DNA from: Echinicola rosea
GTDB lineage: Bacteria > Bacteroidota > Bacteroidia > Cytophagales > Cyclobacteriaceae
Direction: 5' to 3'
Length of the DNA: 64,000 bases
Assembly: GCF_005281475.1 (NCBI RefSeq)
Contig: NZ_CP040106.1
Span: forward strand, 5,074,001-5,138,000
The notes below the pieces were generated by a model. That model was not told the origin of the DNA and did not search any database. It saw nothing but the letters and a program-made list of their open reading frames with translations. Shown here piece after piece: positions 45,861-53,730 of the stretch (its first letter is position 1; every line of letters starts with the position of its first letter). The translations under genes and the position numbers were made by a program.

Positions 45861-48325
45861 ATCTCCCCTCCTTTCATTTCCGCGGCCACTTCCGCAATGC
45901 CTTTTTCAAGGTCCCCGCCAAAGGCATTGGCCCTTTCCTGCACCTTTATCTTCTCCTTTTGCTCGGTGGTATAGGCCAAATATTCCTCGGGAGACACCTC
46001 GGTACGGTACACCTTACTGACCGGCCCAAGGCCGATAAAGACTTCCTTGTACTTTTTGCCCGGTTCGTTGGCCCTGTTGATCGACATGATCTGCATGGTC
46101 TCCTTTTCGGTGAGTCCCAAAAGCTCCCGGATCCCGTCGAACTTGTTGCGGTATTTGGACTGGTCCAAAAGGATCTTGCAGTCCGAGTTGTTGATGATGG
46201 CCTGCTTGATGATGGGGCTGGAGATGATGTCCTCTACTTCTTGGGTGACCACCACGGCCTCACCGAAGAACTTCCTGACCGTCTTGAAAAGGTAGCGGAT
46301 GTATTCTGCCATCCCCTCTTTGGCAATGGCCTTCCAGGCCTCCTCGATCAGGATCATCTTGCGCACGCCCCGCAGTTTCCGCATCTTGGAAATAAAGATC
46401 TCCATGATGATCAGTGTCACCACCGGAAACAGGATGGGATGGTCCTTGATATTGTCGAGCTCAAAGACAATGAAGCGTTGCTCCAGAAGGTCAAGGTTTT
46501 CTGTGGCATTGAGCAGGTAATCGAATTCCCCGCCACGGTAATAGGGCCGCAGCACGTAGAGGAAATTGTCGATGTCAAAGTCCCGGTCCTTTACCCCTTG
46601 CGCTTCCAGCTGTGCTTTGAACCCGTTGGAACAGTATTCAAAAAAGCTGTCGAAGCAGGGAAAGGTATCCGCATCCAGGCTTTCGTAATAGCTGCCCAGG
46701 GCATTGGAGATGGCCACGTACTCGCTGCGCGTAAAGGTCTCATCGTCCTTTTTCCACAGGGCCAACAGCAGCGTCTTGATGCTTTCCTTCTTTTCGGTGT
46801 CCAGCACACGGCCGCCCAGATGGAAGGGGTTGAAGCAGATGGGACGGTCCTCTTCATAGGTGAAGTAGTACCCTCCTACCAGGTCACACAGTCCTTTATA
46901 GGAATGGCCCACATCGACCAACACGACGTGCGAACCTTGGGCATGGTAGCTGCGCACCATATGGTTGGTAAAGAAGCTCTTGCCACTGCCCGAGGGGCCG
47001 AGGATGAACTTGTTGCGGTTGGTGGTCCAGCCCCGCTCCATGGGTTCATCGGAAAGGTCCACGTTGACCGGTTTTCCGGTCTGCCGGTCCCCCAGCCGCA
47101 TACCGAATGGCGAGGGACTGGAAAGATAGCCCGTCTCCATGTTGAAAAGGCAGCTGGCCTGCCGGCCAAAGGTCAGGAAGGTCTCCTCTATGGGAAGGGC
47201 CGCCGCATTGCCGGGAATCCCTGCCCAGAACAATTGCGGTGCGGCAAGGCTTTCCTCTTTGGCCACCGCATCGATCCTGGCGAAGGCCGCCCCGACCTTG
47301 TTCCGGATGGATTTGGTCTGCTCCGAACCCTCCGACCAGGTGAGCACATTGAAATGTGCCCTTACCGGCCAGCTGCCCTCTGCAATGCTTTCGTTCAGGA
47401 AGGCCTGTATGGCCTCTTTTGCATGCAGGTTTTCCCTGGAATAATGGGCCAGGCTTTGCATGCGCAATGCCCTGCTTTCAAGTTGCTTTGCTACCGCCTG
47501 CCGGTCTTCGACGATGACGTACTGGTTATAGATATGGTCAATATCCAGCAACTGGCCCAACGGGGCTGCCAGGCCGATGGTATAGGCCTTCTTGTCGGTG
47601 CTGTACGCTTCATGGGGGATTTGGTCGGACAACACATTGGGGAGCCTGTCCATTTCTGATAGGGAAAATACCTGCATCCTGGAAGTGCCTATCCGCAGTT
47701 CCGGTTTGAAGGCAATGTCCTTTATTTGGGGTTTTCCATCACAGGGACCCAGGAACAGGTAGCGTTCCAATAGCCCCGGCCTTTGGGCGGTGCCCAGGTA
47801 ATCAACCTCCTCCAAACGCCGGATTTCCATGCCACTTTCGGAGACCAGCTGGACAAATTGCCCCAGCACGTTTTCAAATTCCTCCAGTCTTTTTGCATCC
47901 AAAAGTTCAGGAGGAAGAAACCTTGGGGAAAGCAGGTTGGAAGTGGCCAGCCCGGCCGGCTTTTTCCCCTTTCTTGGCAGGCTAAGGAAAAGGTAGCATC
48001 GGTGGTCAAGGTAGGGACGCTCATGGAAGAACAGCCCGCTGCTCCTGTCCAGGAAGTCTTTGTCTCCTTTTCGGACAAGCCCCTCAAACCGCTTTTTTGC
48101 AAACCAGTCCTGCTTATGGAGCACACAGCCTTCCGGAAGGAGCCTGATCGCCTTGGCCCAGGAGGACTGCAGGGCTGTGTAGCCCGGGCCGTCAAGGGTA
48201 AAGATTTCCGGCAGCTGCACTTCATAACCGGCGGTGATGTCGCCTGCGCCCGAAATCAGGAATCCCTTTTCCAGTTTGCTGATGGGAAACCAGTTGATCA
48301 TCTCTTTTACATTGGGACTATCCAT
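45857..48325 (-). CDS. traG: Conjugative transposon ATPase TraG (VirB4-like)
   Basis: 822 residues from ATG 48325. Powers assembly or substrate transfer in the type IV secretion system. Walker A is GPSGSGKSFFTNHMVRSYHAQGSHVVLVDVGHSY (about 440-472) and Walker B KMILIEEAWKAIA (about 655-667). The N-terminal VirB4 domain includes MDSPNVKEMINWFPISKLEKGFLISGAGDITAGYEVQLPEIF, and the C-terminal part VVTQEVEDIISSPIIKQAIINNSDCKILLDQSKYRNKFD. Start 48325 overlaps the traF end by eight bases; an upstream ATG at 48364 is less likely. Confidence 0.95.
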   Translation of the reverse strand: MDSPNVKEMINWFPISKLEKGFLISGAGDITAGYEVQLPEIFTLDGPGYTALQSSWAKAIRLLPEGCVLHKQDWFAKKRFEGLVRKGDKDFLDRSSGLFFHERPYLDHRCYLFLSLPRKGKKPAGLATSNLLSPRFLPPELLDAKRLEEFENVLGQFVQLVSESGMEIRRLEEVDYLGTAQRPGLLERYLFLGPCDGKPQIKDIAFKPELRIGTSRMQVFSLSEMDRLPNVLSDQIPHEAYSTDKKAYTIGLAAPLGQLLDIDHIYNQYVIVEDRQAVAKQLESRALRMQSLAHYSRENLHAKEAIQAFLNESIAEGSWPVRAHFNVLTWSEGSEQTKSIRNKVGAAFARIDAVAKEESLAAPQLFWAGIPGNAAALPIEETFLTFGRQASCLFNMETGYLSSPSPFGMRLGDRQTGKPVNVDLSDEPMERGWTTNRNKFILGPSGSGKSFFTNHMVRSYHAQGSHVVLVDVGHSYKGLCDLVGGYYFTYEEDRPICFNPFHLGGRVLDTEKKESIKTLLLALWKKDDETFTRSEYVAISNALGSYYESLDADTFPCFDSFFEYCSNGFKAQLEAQGVKDRDFDIDNFLYVLRPYYRGGEFDYLLNATENLDLLEQRFIVFELDNIKDHPILFPVVTLIIMEIFISKMRKLRGVRKMILIEEAWKAIAKEGMAEYIRYLFKTVRKFFGEAVVVTQEVEDIISSPIIKQAIINNSDCKILLDQSKYRNKFDGIRELLGLTEKETMQIMSINRANEPGKKYKEVFIGLGPVSKVYRTEVSPEEYLAYTTEQKEKIKVQERANAFGGDLEKGIAEVAAEMKGGEI

Positions 48326-48644
48326 GTTTTTTGCGGTCTTGTTTCCTGATAAATTCCCTGTCACGCACTTTGATCCCCATGGGTACCTTGCGGAAGGCCA
48401 TGCGCTTTTTCAGGCCATGTTCACCGTATTTGCGGTTCAACCCGAATACTCCTTCTATAAGCAAATAGCCCATAAAGCCACAGGCTGTTCCGTTGATCCA
48501 AAAGGATATGCCCAGCACATAGCCCATGGCAAACAACAGCAGCAATACCACCAGGCCGATGCCCAGGTAAAGGATATATTGTGCCTGCAGGCCTTTAAAA
48601 GAGATCGGCCTGTTGACGCCCTTGTTGAGGGTAAACCGTTTCAT
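48318..48644 (-). CDS. traF: Conjugative transposon protein TraF (VirB3-like, DUF4133)
   Basis: 108 residues: MKRFTLNKGVNRPISFKGLQAQYILYLGIGLVVLLLLFAMGYVLGISFWINGTACGFMGYL, two TM helices, then LNRKYGEHGLKKRMAFRKVPMGIKVRDREFIRK. This is the DUF4133/TraF pattern. ATG 48644 is preferred to an in-frame TTG at 48653. Confidence 0.9.
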   Translation of the reverse strand: MKRFTLNKGVNRPISFKGLQAQYILYLGIGLVVLLLLFAMGYVLGISFWINGTACGFMGYLLIEGVFGLNRKYGEHGLKKRMAFRKVPMGIKVRDREFIRKQDRKKHG

Positions 48645-48645
48645 A

Positions 48646-48951
48646 TCAACCAAAGAAGCTGGTGAGTACGGTGGCCACGATGACCAAAAACACGCAGCTG
48701 CCGAACCAAGCGGCGGCCACCTTTCCGGTGTCCGGTTCCCCTGAATTCCACTTGTTGAACACTTTCACTGCGCCGATCAGCCCGACGATGGCACCGATGG
48801 CATACATCAGGTTCACGCCAGACTGGAAGTAGCTGCGCACCTTGGTGGTGGCCTCCATAATACCGGCATTGCCGTCCTGTCCGAATACCGACAGGGAAAT
48901 CCCTGTCAGCAACAGGGCCAACAGCCCTTTACTGAATTGGTTGTTTGTCAT
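48646..48951 (-). CDS. traE: Conjugative transposon protein TraE (VirB2-like, DUF4134)
   Basis: 101 residues: signal-like start (FSKGLLALLLTGISLSVFGQ), then DGNAGIMEATTKVRSYFQSGVNLMYAIGAIVGLIGAVKVFNKWNSGEPDTGKVAAAWFGSCVFLVIVATVLTSFF with two TM segments. Resembles pilin-like VirB2/TraE. ATG 48951 is chosen because earlier openings lack a signal sequence. Confidence 0.88.
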   Translation of the reverse strand: MTNNQFSKGLLALLLTGISLSVFGQDGNAGIMEATTKVRSYFQSGVNLMYAIGAIVGLIGAVKVFNKWNSGEPDTGKVAAAWFGSCVFLVIVATVLTSFFG

Positions 48952-49276
48952 GTTGTGAAGGTTTAGCGTTTTCCCTTTCCACCACCTGGCAGAAGGGTTC
49001 TTTTGCAAGCATGTCCAATTGGATATGGGAAGGAATGAGCAGTTTGCCCTTTTTGAACCTTGGAGGATCAAGGCCAGCATGGATTTTGGCATACTCCTGG
49101 AATGCACGGCACAGGGGTTCATTCTCCGGAGGTGTGAAGTGTACCTGTAGGCGCTTTTTTCTTTTGGCCAGAAAAAAGGGACCGTACAGGACCGCTAGCA
49201 CGATCAAATAATACAGGAGAAGGATTCCGGCCAATGCTGACCAGAAGCCTGGGCTGAACGTGATCCATTCCGGCAT
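48929..49276 (-). CDS. Small membrane protein, first gene of the tra operon
   Basis: 115 residues: MPEWITFSPGFWSALAGILLLYYLIVLAVLYGPFFLA (one or two helices) followed by a basic turn KRKKRLQ and a soluble tail ending ERENAKPSQHDKQPIQ. Not recognised by family; its place just before traE suggests a TraD/TraC-like role. It overlaps traE by 23 bases. The repeated 25-base motif lies 53 bp upstream of its start. Confidence 0.6.
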   Translation of the reverse strand: MPEWITFSPGFWSALAGILLLYYLIVLAVLYGPFFLAKRKKRLQVHFTPPENEPLCRAFQEYAKIHAGLDPPRFKKGKLLIPSHIQLDMLAKEPFCQVVERENAKPSQHDKQPIQ

Positions 49277-49329
49277 ATCCTTTTTTGGTTTGATGATGGG
49301 TCAAATCTCAAAAAGGCCGGAATAAAAAA

Positions 49330-49354
49330 TTCACCAGTTGTCCCCTACTGGGGT
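49330..49354 (-). promoter_or_regulatory. Shared operator-like motif, copy 2 (tra operon)
   Basis: TTCACCAGTT, three bases, CCCTACTGGGGT, 22 of 25 bases the same as 37801-37825. It lies 53 bp upstream of the first tra-operon ATG, about the same distance as copy 1 is from its own operon. Confidence 0.6.
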
Positions 49355-49361
49355 GAAATAT

Positions 49362-49463
49362 TTATAAGTTATTCAGTTCATGTAATCCGGCACCTATGGG
49401 AATACCAAAAAAAGCAGATGTTTCCCGCCAGTAACCCTCATCGTCAAGGTACCAAATTGGCAT
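49362..49463 (-). pseudogene. Orphan C-terminal reading frame joined to the kinase gene
   Basis: A 33-residue frame (MPIWYLDDEGYWRETSAF, then FGIPIGAGLHELNNL, TAA 49362-49364) overlaps the end of the kinase gene in another frame. Its composition is protein-like, yet it is too short to be a full gene, so it may be the tail of a lost gene or of the kinase after a frameshift. Confidence 0.35.
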
Positions 49464-49881
49464 ATCCCTCTCTGAACCTTTTCTCTATCTCAAAATCGGG
49501 AACATAATGTCCATTATTTTCCACTCTTATGGCCACCCTTTTCTTTGCCTCGGCAATGGAATCCAAACAGAAATAGATCATATTCACCTCATATTGATTC
49601 TTTTTAAAGACTACTGGCCAATTTAATGGAGTAGAGTTGAAATTAGTTTCATAAGAAAATGATTGACACTGATCTATGGCCTCTTGGATTTGCTTTTCCA
49701 ACTCCCCAAAAGCCATATTATGTGCCATTGTTTCTTGAAATTCAGAAGGGATTAACGATTGGTAAATACGCAAAAAATGCTTGTCATAATCAAACACCTC
49801 TACCGCATCAGGAGATAAACCTTGTGAAAAAGAAGATTTGCCTGCTCCATTACATCCGGCGATTACTAAAAGTTGAGGCAT
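49444..49881 (-). CDS. Zeta-toxin-like P-loop kinase, apparently truncated
   Basis: 145 residues. P-loop VIAGCNGAGKSSFSQG (about 6-21), NMAFGELEKQIQEAIDQCQSFSYETNFNS, VNMIYFCLDSIAEAKKRVAIRVENNGHYVPDFEIEKRFREGYANL fit the zeta/AAA_33 kinase family, whose toxins phosphorylate UDP-N-acetyl sugars. Family members usually continue another 40-60 residues after RFREGLxNL; here the frame stops two codons later. An orphan frame abuts it. It begins three bases after a small gene, the layout of a toxin-antitoxin pair. Other AAA kinases are possible. Confidence 0.7.
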   Translation of the reverse strand: MPQLLVIAGCNGAGKSSFSQGLSPDAVEVFDYDKHFLRIYQSLIPSEFQETMAHNMAFGELEKQIQEAIDQCQSFSYETNFNSTPLNWPVVFKKNQYEVNMIYFCLDSIAEAKKRVAIRVENNGHYVPDFEIEKRFREGYANLVP

Positions 49882-49884
49882 GAA

Positions 49885-50046
49885 TTATTTAAATTGGGGC
49901 GCTATTTGGGGATGTTTGTTTCGGATTCCCATAGCTACGTTCTTTTCATATACCTTAATTTCCTTCCTTACCTTTGGCATTTGTGACTTCAACTTACGTT
50001 TGAAGTTTTCTATCTGCCGGGTGATATCATCTTTCTCTTTCGCCAT
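49885..50046 (-). CDS. Small antitoxin-like protein upstream of the kinase (53 aa)
   Basis: Reads MAKEKDDITRQIENFKRKLK, then SQMPKVRKEIKVYEKNVAMG and IRNKHPQIAPQFK. Charged and helical, typical of a small partner encoded just before a zeta-like kinase; TAA is followed by three bases and then the kinase ATG. A short inverted repeat lies 13 bp upstream of its start. Not recognised as a named antitoxin. Confidence 0.6.
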   Translation of the reverse strand: MAKEKDDITRQIENFKRKLKSQMPKVRKEIKVYEKNVAMGIRNKHPQIAPQFK

Positions 50047-50058
50047 ATTACAAAGTCA

Positions 50059-50069
50059 GTGAATTTCAC
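50059..50069 (-). promoter_or_regulatory. Small palindrome upstream of the kinase pair
   Basis: GTGAA-T-TTCAC, perfect five-base arms, 13 bp before the small gene; could be an autoregulatory site. Short enough to be chance. Confidence 0.25.
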
Positions 50070-50302
50070 GAAAAGTGTTTAAACAATTCCCTATCATTAC
50101 TAATTAGCTTTGCTCCAATACAATGAGATAAAGTCAGGACACTCCTATGAGGTCTCCTCGGTGTTCCAGCAACATCTTCTATTTACCCATTATAGCACTT
50201 CCCATATGGATACCTTGGGGATTGCAGCACTTTATCCAAATCGACATGATTGCGGATAATCATAAAAATTCATATCCTATTAAAAATATGAAAGCTTATC
50301 CA

Positions 50303-51145
50303 TTACCCCATCCCATCCCCCTCCTCCATATACCCCTCCAATTTCTCCCTCAGGTTGTCCAAAAACACGGTCCTTCCCTTTTTCCGGATACGGATTTCCT
50401 GGAAGATGCGGTAGATGTCCCCTATTTTGGTCCCAAGGATTTGCTCCAGGTTCCGGGCAAGCTCTTTGATGCCGATCTCCCCGTTGTTGAACACGTTGCA
50501 CACTTTTAGGGCGTAGATCAGCTCGACCAACTGGACTTTCTGGGCGGTCCACTTTAGCTTGGAAGGGGGCTGTGCGGGACTTTTTACCCCGTCCAGTTCC
50601 TGCAGCATTTCCTGCATATATTGGTTGATCCGTAGGACTGCCTGCAACGTACTCACCTGGATGCTGTGCACCGTACAGCAGCGGTTGTCGATGGTGCTGT
50701 GGTATCCGTGGGGCAAGCTCACGTCGCTCCTGGCCCTACGGAGAAAATACTGCGTATCAAAGTGGCGCTGGTCGAGCAGCATATAATTGTACAGGGCACG
50801 GTGTCGGTCCATATAGCCCTTGAGACTTCGCTGCTCCTCCAAAAAATAGTCTCTTTGTGCCTGTTTACCGGTCAGCGGACGGTTGGATTCCAGGATAAAC
50901 AGCTCGGCATAGTAGATGGACTCGGACTGGAACCGGGGCTTTATCCTTTTGAAGAAATGGATCTCCTCCTCTTGGCCGTCAAAGGTGTATGTACAAACAA
51001 ACCCGTTCAACTTCCCCAGCACCTGCTCGGTATGTTGGAAGGCCGATTCCAGTTGGATCAGTTTGTCCCTGCCCTGAAGGCTGATCAGGGAAAGATCATT
51101 TTCCAATTCCTTTTTCAGTTGATGTGCATATTGTTCAAGGATCAT
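50303..51145 (-). CDS. rteC: RteC-like conjugative transposon regulator
   Basis: 280 residues. HFFKRIKPRFQSESIYYAELFILE (about 65-88), DYFLEEQRSLKGYMDRHRALYNYMLLDQRHFDTQYFLR, and the C-terminal winged-helix-like LKWTAQKVQLVELIYALKVCNVFNNGEIGIKELARNLEQILGTKIGDIYRIFQEIRIRKKGRTVFLDNL match RteC, which in CTnDOT activates excision genes. It follows the CRP-like gene after 14 bases, so both are probably on one transcript and form the element's control module. Confidence 0.92.
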   Translation of the reverse strand: MILEQYAHQLKKELENDLSLISLQGRDKLIQLESAFQHTEQVLGKLNGFVCTYTFDGQEEEIHFFKRIKPRFQSESIYYAELFILESNRPLTGKQAQRDYFLEEQRSLKGYMDRHRALYNYMLLDQRHFDTQYFLRRARSDVSLPHGYHSTIDNRCCTVHSIQVSTLQAVLRINQYMQEMLQELDGVKSPAQPPSKLKWTAQKVQLVELIYALKVCNVFNNGEIGIKELARNLEQILGTKIGDIYRIFQEIRIRKKGRTVFLDNLREKLEGYMEEGDGMG

Positions 51146-51159
51146 CGCTGGTTCAGTTT

Positions 51160-52689
51160 TTAGTTTGTTGTTTTTTTGGATAGGACCTTACCGTACCATT
51201 CTGGCCAGGCCATTACCTGTTGCTCGACCAACCGTAAAAATTCCGCCACTTCTTGCTTTGCAGGACCTTCAATATTTCCAAAGTTTTCTTTTTTACATTG
51301 CTCCATTTGGTCATGGACCTTTTCAAAGGAGTCCCTTAACCCCTCAAGAACAGCATCCATGAACACCTTGCCCAACCTCACTTCCAAGTTGACATAGTTA
51401 TGGGGAAGGTCCCCAAAGACCTTGGTCTTTCCCACCATCATTTCATTGGAGATAATGATAAGGCTAATGGCCAATTCCATAAATGTTTCCAGGTCCTTGC
51501 GGTACTTATGGATACTTTCCCACAGTTCCCTATGGACTATTTTCAAACAGGCCATTCCTAACCTTCCCTCTGAAAACTTCGCCCTATATGCCCTGTAATC
51601 GAGCATATCGGATTTATCCTTTGCCATATGGCTTCCTGCTCTCCATTCCCTTTCCTTCAGGTAGCTTTTTAAGATGACGACGACCATTTCCAGTTCCTTA
51701 TCGGTCATCCAGGATCCAGCAAGTTCCATAAGGTCCTTCAGGGCAGAAAAGTAAGCGTTCAACCTGGGGACATTGGAAGAATTCCCCCTGCCTTCCAGAA
51801 TATTATGGAAGCCCCTTTTGACCTTTTCCCAGTAGAAAGGCCCTTCACCATAATGGAAATGGTACATGAACAGGTCTATGGCAGTCAATAAGGCCATCAG
51901 TTTTCCGGCCCATTCTACCCTGTCCTCCTTGCCCATTGGAAATGCGCGTACTATTAGAAAAGGAAGGTTAAGCTGCTGCATTTTTTTCACGCCATCAGGA
52001 TCCGCCAACAAAGGATAGTAGTCCACCCAGCTCCGTACTTTATGCCTGATCATCCTACTGTTGGGGTGGATACTGGGGGCTACACCCAATTTTTTAAGGA
52101 ATGGCCAATCCATTTTCCCATTGTTGAATTTTTCTTCAAAACGTGAAATGGTTTTGGGCGACTTTCCCAATAATTGGGCAAACCTCCTTTTGGGAAGCCT
52201 TTTTTCAAGCCCCTCCAGGGTTTCCCGGAACCGGGGAACGGCCTGTTCCAGGGGCAATGATTTAATGCTTTCAAAAAACCTGTCCAGTTCATCAAACTGG
52301 TTGTAAAGGGCCTTTGACAGTGGTCCGAAGGCAGGAATACTTTCCAGCATCTTCTGTTCGGAATCCGTATCCATAAATACCACCAGGGTTTCTTCCAGTG
52401 CTTCCAACGCATAGGGACTTGATCTTTCCAATGCCCTGTTGGCCCTGTCCATGACCAGGTGTTTCTGGGGAAAAACCTTTACCAGTCCTTCATTGATATT
52501 CATGCCCACGAGCCCTTCCATGACCAGGTAACAGTTTCTCTCCGTTACACCTGAAGTCCTGATGATCCGCCGCTTTTTGTAACGTTGGAAGGAAACCAGG
52601 TCCTGTAATTTTAAATAGTTGTCCCAATCCACCCGTAAGATACCATCCAATTGGGTTTTGAGCAGTTTCAGATTAGTTAGTTTATCCAT
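51160..52689 (-). CDS. CRP/FNR-type regulator with a degenerate terpene-synthase-like C-terminal domain
   Basis: 509 residues from ATG 52689. Residues about 25-115 look like a cyclic-nucleotide-binding domain (FQRYKKRRIIRTSGVTERNCYLVMEGLV) and about 160-190 a CRP-type helix-turn-helix (LPKRRFAQLLGKSPKTISRFEEKF). Residues about 215-470 are all-helical and line up in order with bacterial class I terpene synthases: FLIVRAFPMGKEDRVEWAGKLMALLTAIDLF, then YRAYRAKFSEGRLGMACLKI, then ISNEMMVGKTKVFGDLPHNYVNL. The DDxxD (here IDLFM) and NSE (N415 kept; Ser and Glu positions are V419 and K423) metal motifs are lost, so catalysis is unlikely. The fold call is by eye. Confidence 0.6.
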   Translation of the reverse strand: MDKLTNLKLLKTQLDGILRVDWDNYLKLQDLVSFQRYKKRRIIRTSGVTERNCYLVMEGLVGMNINEGLVKVFPQKHLVMDRANRALERSSPYALEALEETLVVFMDTDSEQKMLESIPAFGPLSKALYNQFDELDRFFESIKSLPLEQAVPRFRETLEGLEKRLPKRRFAQLLGKSPKTISRFEEKFNNGKMDWPFLKKLGVAPSIHPNSRMIRHKVRSWVDYYPLLADPDGVKKMQQLNLPFLIVRAFPMGKEDRVEWAGKLMALLTAIDLFMYHFHYGEGPFYWEKVKRGFHNILEGRGNSSNVPRLNAYFSALKDLMELAGSWMTDKELEMVVVILKSYLKEREWRAGSHMAKDKSDMLDYRAYRAKFSEGRLGMACLKIVHRELWESIHKYRKDLETFMELAISLIIISNEMMVGKTKVFGDLPHNYVNLEVRLGKVFMDAVLEGLRDSFEKVHDQMEQCKKENFGNIEGPAKQEVAEFLRLVEQQVMAWPEWYGKVLSKKTTN

Positions 52690-52881
52690 GTCATCAAAGT
52701 TTATGGTCAGCAACCTGACTGTTATAAAAATGGCCGAAAAACGTGGCCTTTGCCAATTGCCCAAAATCGTAGAGGACTGTGCAGCAACCGGTTAATTTCT
52801 CCTTGCTTGGTTCCAATCTAGTTTTGGAAAGTTATTTAAGTCAAATTTTTGAAGGAAAAATTTAAAAAATTAAAAGGTAAT
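52690..52881. other. Divergent promoter region, left part
   Basis: A+T-rich DNA between the CRP-like gene (minus) and the mauE-like gene (plus). No gene on either strand. Confidence 0.4.
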
Positions 52882-52910
52882 TGGGACAATGTCCACATTG
52901 TAGTGGGACA
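52882..52910. promoter_or_regulatory. CRP-like palindrome and direct repeats
   Basis: ACAATGT (52886-52892), CC, ACATTGT (52895-52901) form a perfect 16-base palindrome. TGGGACA occurs at 52882-52888 and 52904-52910, 22 bases apart, two helical turns. It lies between a divergent CRP-type regulator and the mauE-like gene, a natural place for autoregulation. Confidence 0.55.
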
Positions 52911-52997
52911 TTTTAAAAATTCAGATACAAAACATTGACTTTTAACCAATTACCATCATAACTTCAATACCAACAAATCAACAATGGGAAAACAGTG

Positions 52998-53492
52998 ATG
53001 AGCAAAAGGATACAGTCGAAAGAAAATCAAACCAAACTAAAAGCAATCTTCACTTTGGTGACCGTCATCCTTTTCCTGGTAATCTGGACCTTTACGGGAT
53101 TGGAAAAACTGATCAACTGGCAGGTGTCCTATAAGGCATTTCACAACCAGCCTTTTCCATTTTCGCTGGCAGATATGTTGGCTTACGGGATCCCCATAAC
53201 CGAACTGCTGCTGGCCTTCGCATTGGCGGCAAAACCACTTAGATGGTGGGGGTTAATGGGATCGGTCCTGTTGCTTTCCGTATTCACTACCTATGTAGGA
53301 TTGATCTGGTGGAATGTCTTTGACCGTGTCCCCTGCAACTGTGCCGGTTTTATAGAAGCTATGGGATGGCCCGGGCATTTCTATTTCAATAGTGCATTGC
53401 TATGCCTTGGAATAGCGGCACTTTGGATGGAGCGTGTGGATGGCCAGATGATCAGCAATAAAAATACAATTCATGAAGATAAAATATCATAA
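52998..53492 (+). CDS. MauE/DoxX-like membrane protein
   Basis: 164 residues with four TM helices (AIFTLVTVILFLVIWTFTGLEKL; ADMLAYGIPITELLLAFALAA; LMGSVLLLSVFTTYVGLIWW; FYFNSALLCLGIAALWM). FTGLEKLINW-type DoxX start and the periplasmic CNC in RVPCNCAGFIEAMGWPGHFYFN match MauE-like proteins, which support disulfide formation in exported partners. ATG 52998 follows a GTG at 52995. The small exported protein downstream carries two cysteines. Confidence 0.82.
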   Translation: MSKRIQSKENQTKLKAIFTLVTVILFLVIWTFTGLEKLINWQVSYKAFHNQPFPFSLADMLAYGIPITELLLAFALAAKPLRWWGLMGSVLLLSVFTTYVGLIWWNVFDRVPCNCAGFIEAMGWPGHFYFNSALLCLGIAALWMERVDGQMISNKNTIHEDKIS

Positions 53493-53499
53493 TACCGCT

Positions 53500-53626
53500 G
53501 GTACCGCTGCGCAACGGTACCGGCAAAACTACCGTCTCTCCCATGTCCGGAAGTTTGGGAGACCGGGCAAACACTTGACGGTAGCGGGAAAGGACAGCCC
53601 CGGAAAACACTTTTCAAAAGCTGTCC
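53500..53626 (+). promoter_or_regulatory. Structured leader between the mauE-like and DUF6520-like genes
   Basis: Two strong hairpins: GGTACCG (53500-53506) / CGGTACC (53515-53521), and GGACAGC (53592-53598) / GCTGTCC (53620-53626) enclosing GAAAA (53603-53607) / TTTTC (53611-53615). Neither is followed by a T-run, so mRNA stability or translation control is more likely than termination. Confidence 0.5.
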
Positions 53627-53730
53627 ATCGCTTTTGGATACGTTCCCAATAACCCAATTGTTGGGGACCAAAGGCAACTTAATTTAATGTTTAACCATGG
53701 CTAACCAACGCCATACAAAATGAAAAAGTG

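Larger units (their letters stand above)
36073..52689. mobile_element. Integrative and conjugative element (Bacteroidetes Tra type), left end at ssrA; right end not found
   Basis: A large serine recombinase abutting the 3' end of ssrA, RadC-like protein, tra gene set (traE, F, G, J, K, L, M, N and TerB/TraI-like proteins), RteC and a two-gene kinase pair define a conjugative transposon. The DNA of the tra block is visibly richer in G+C than the flanking chromosome. The left boundary is set at the ssrA 3' end. No second copy of the tmRNA 3' end was found up to 64000, nor a relaxase or coupling protein, so the stated right limit is only the last clear element gene. Confidence 0.75.

Noticed and set aside
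45848..47659. 603-codon open frame on the plus strand
   Set aside because: Exactly antisense to traG; the traG frame has Walker A and B motifs and the plus frame has no recognisable domain.
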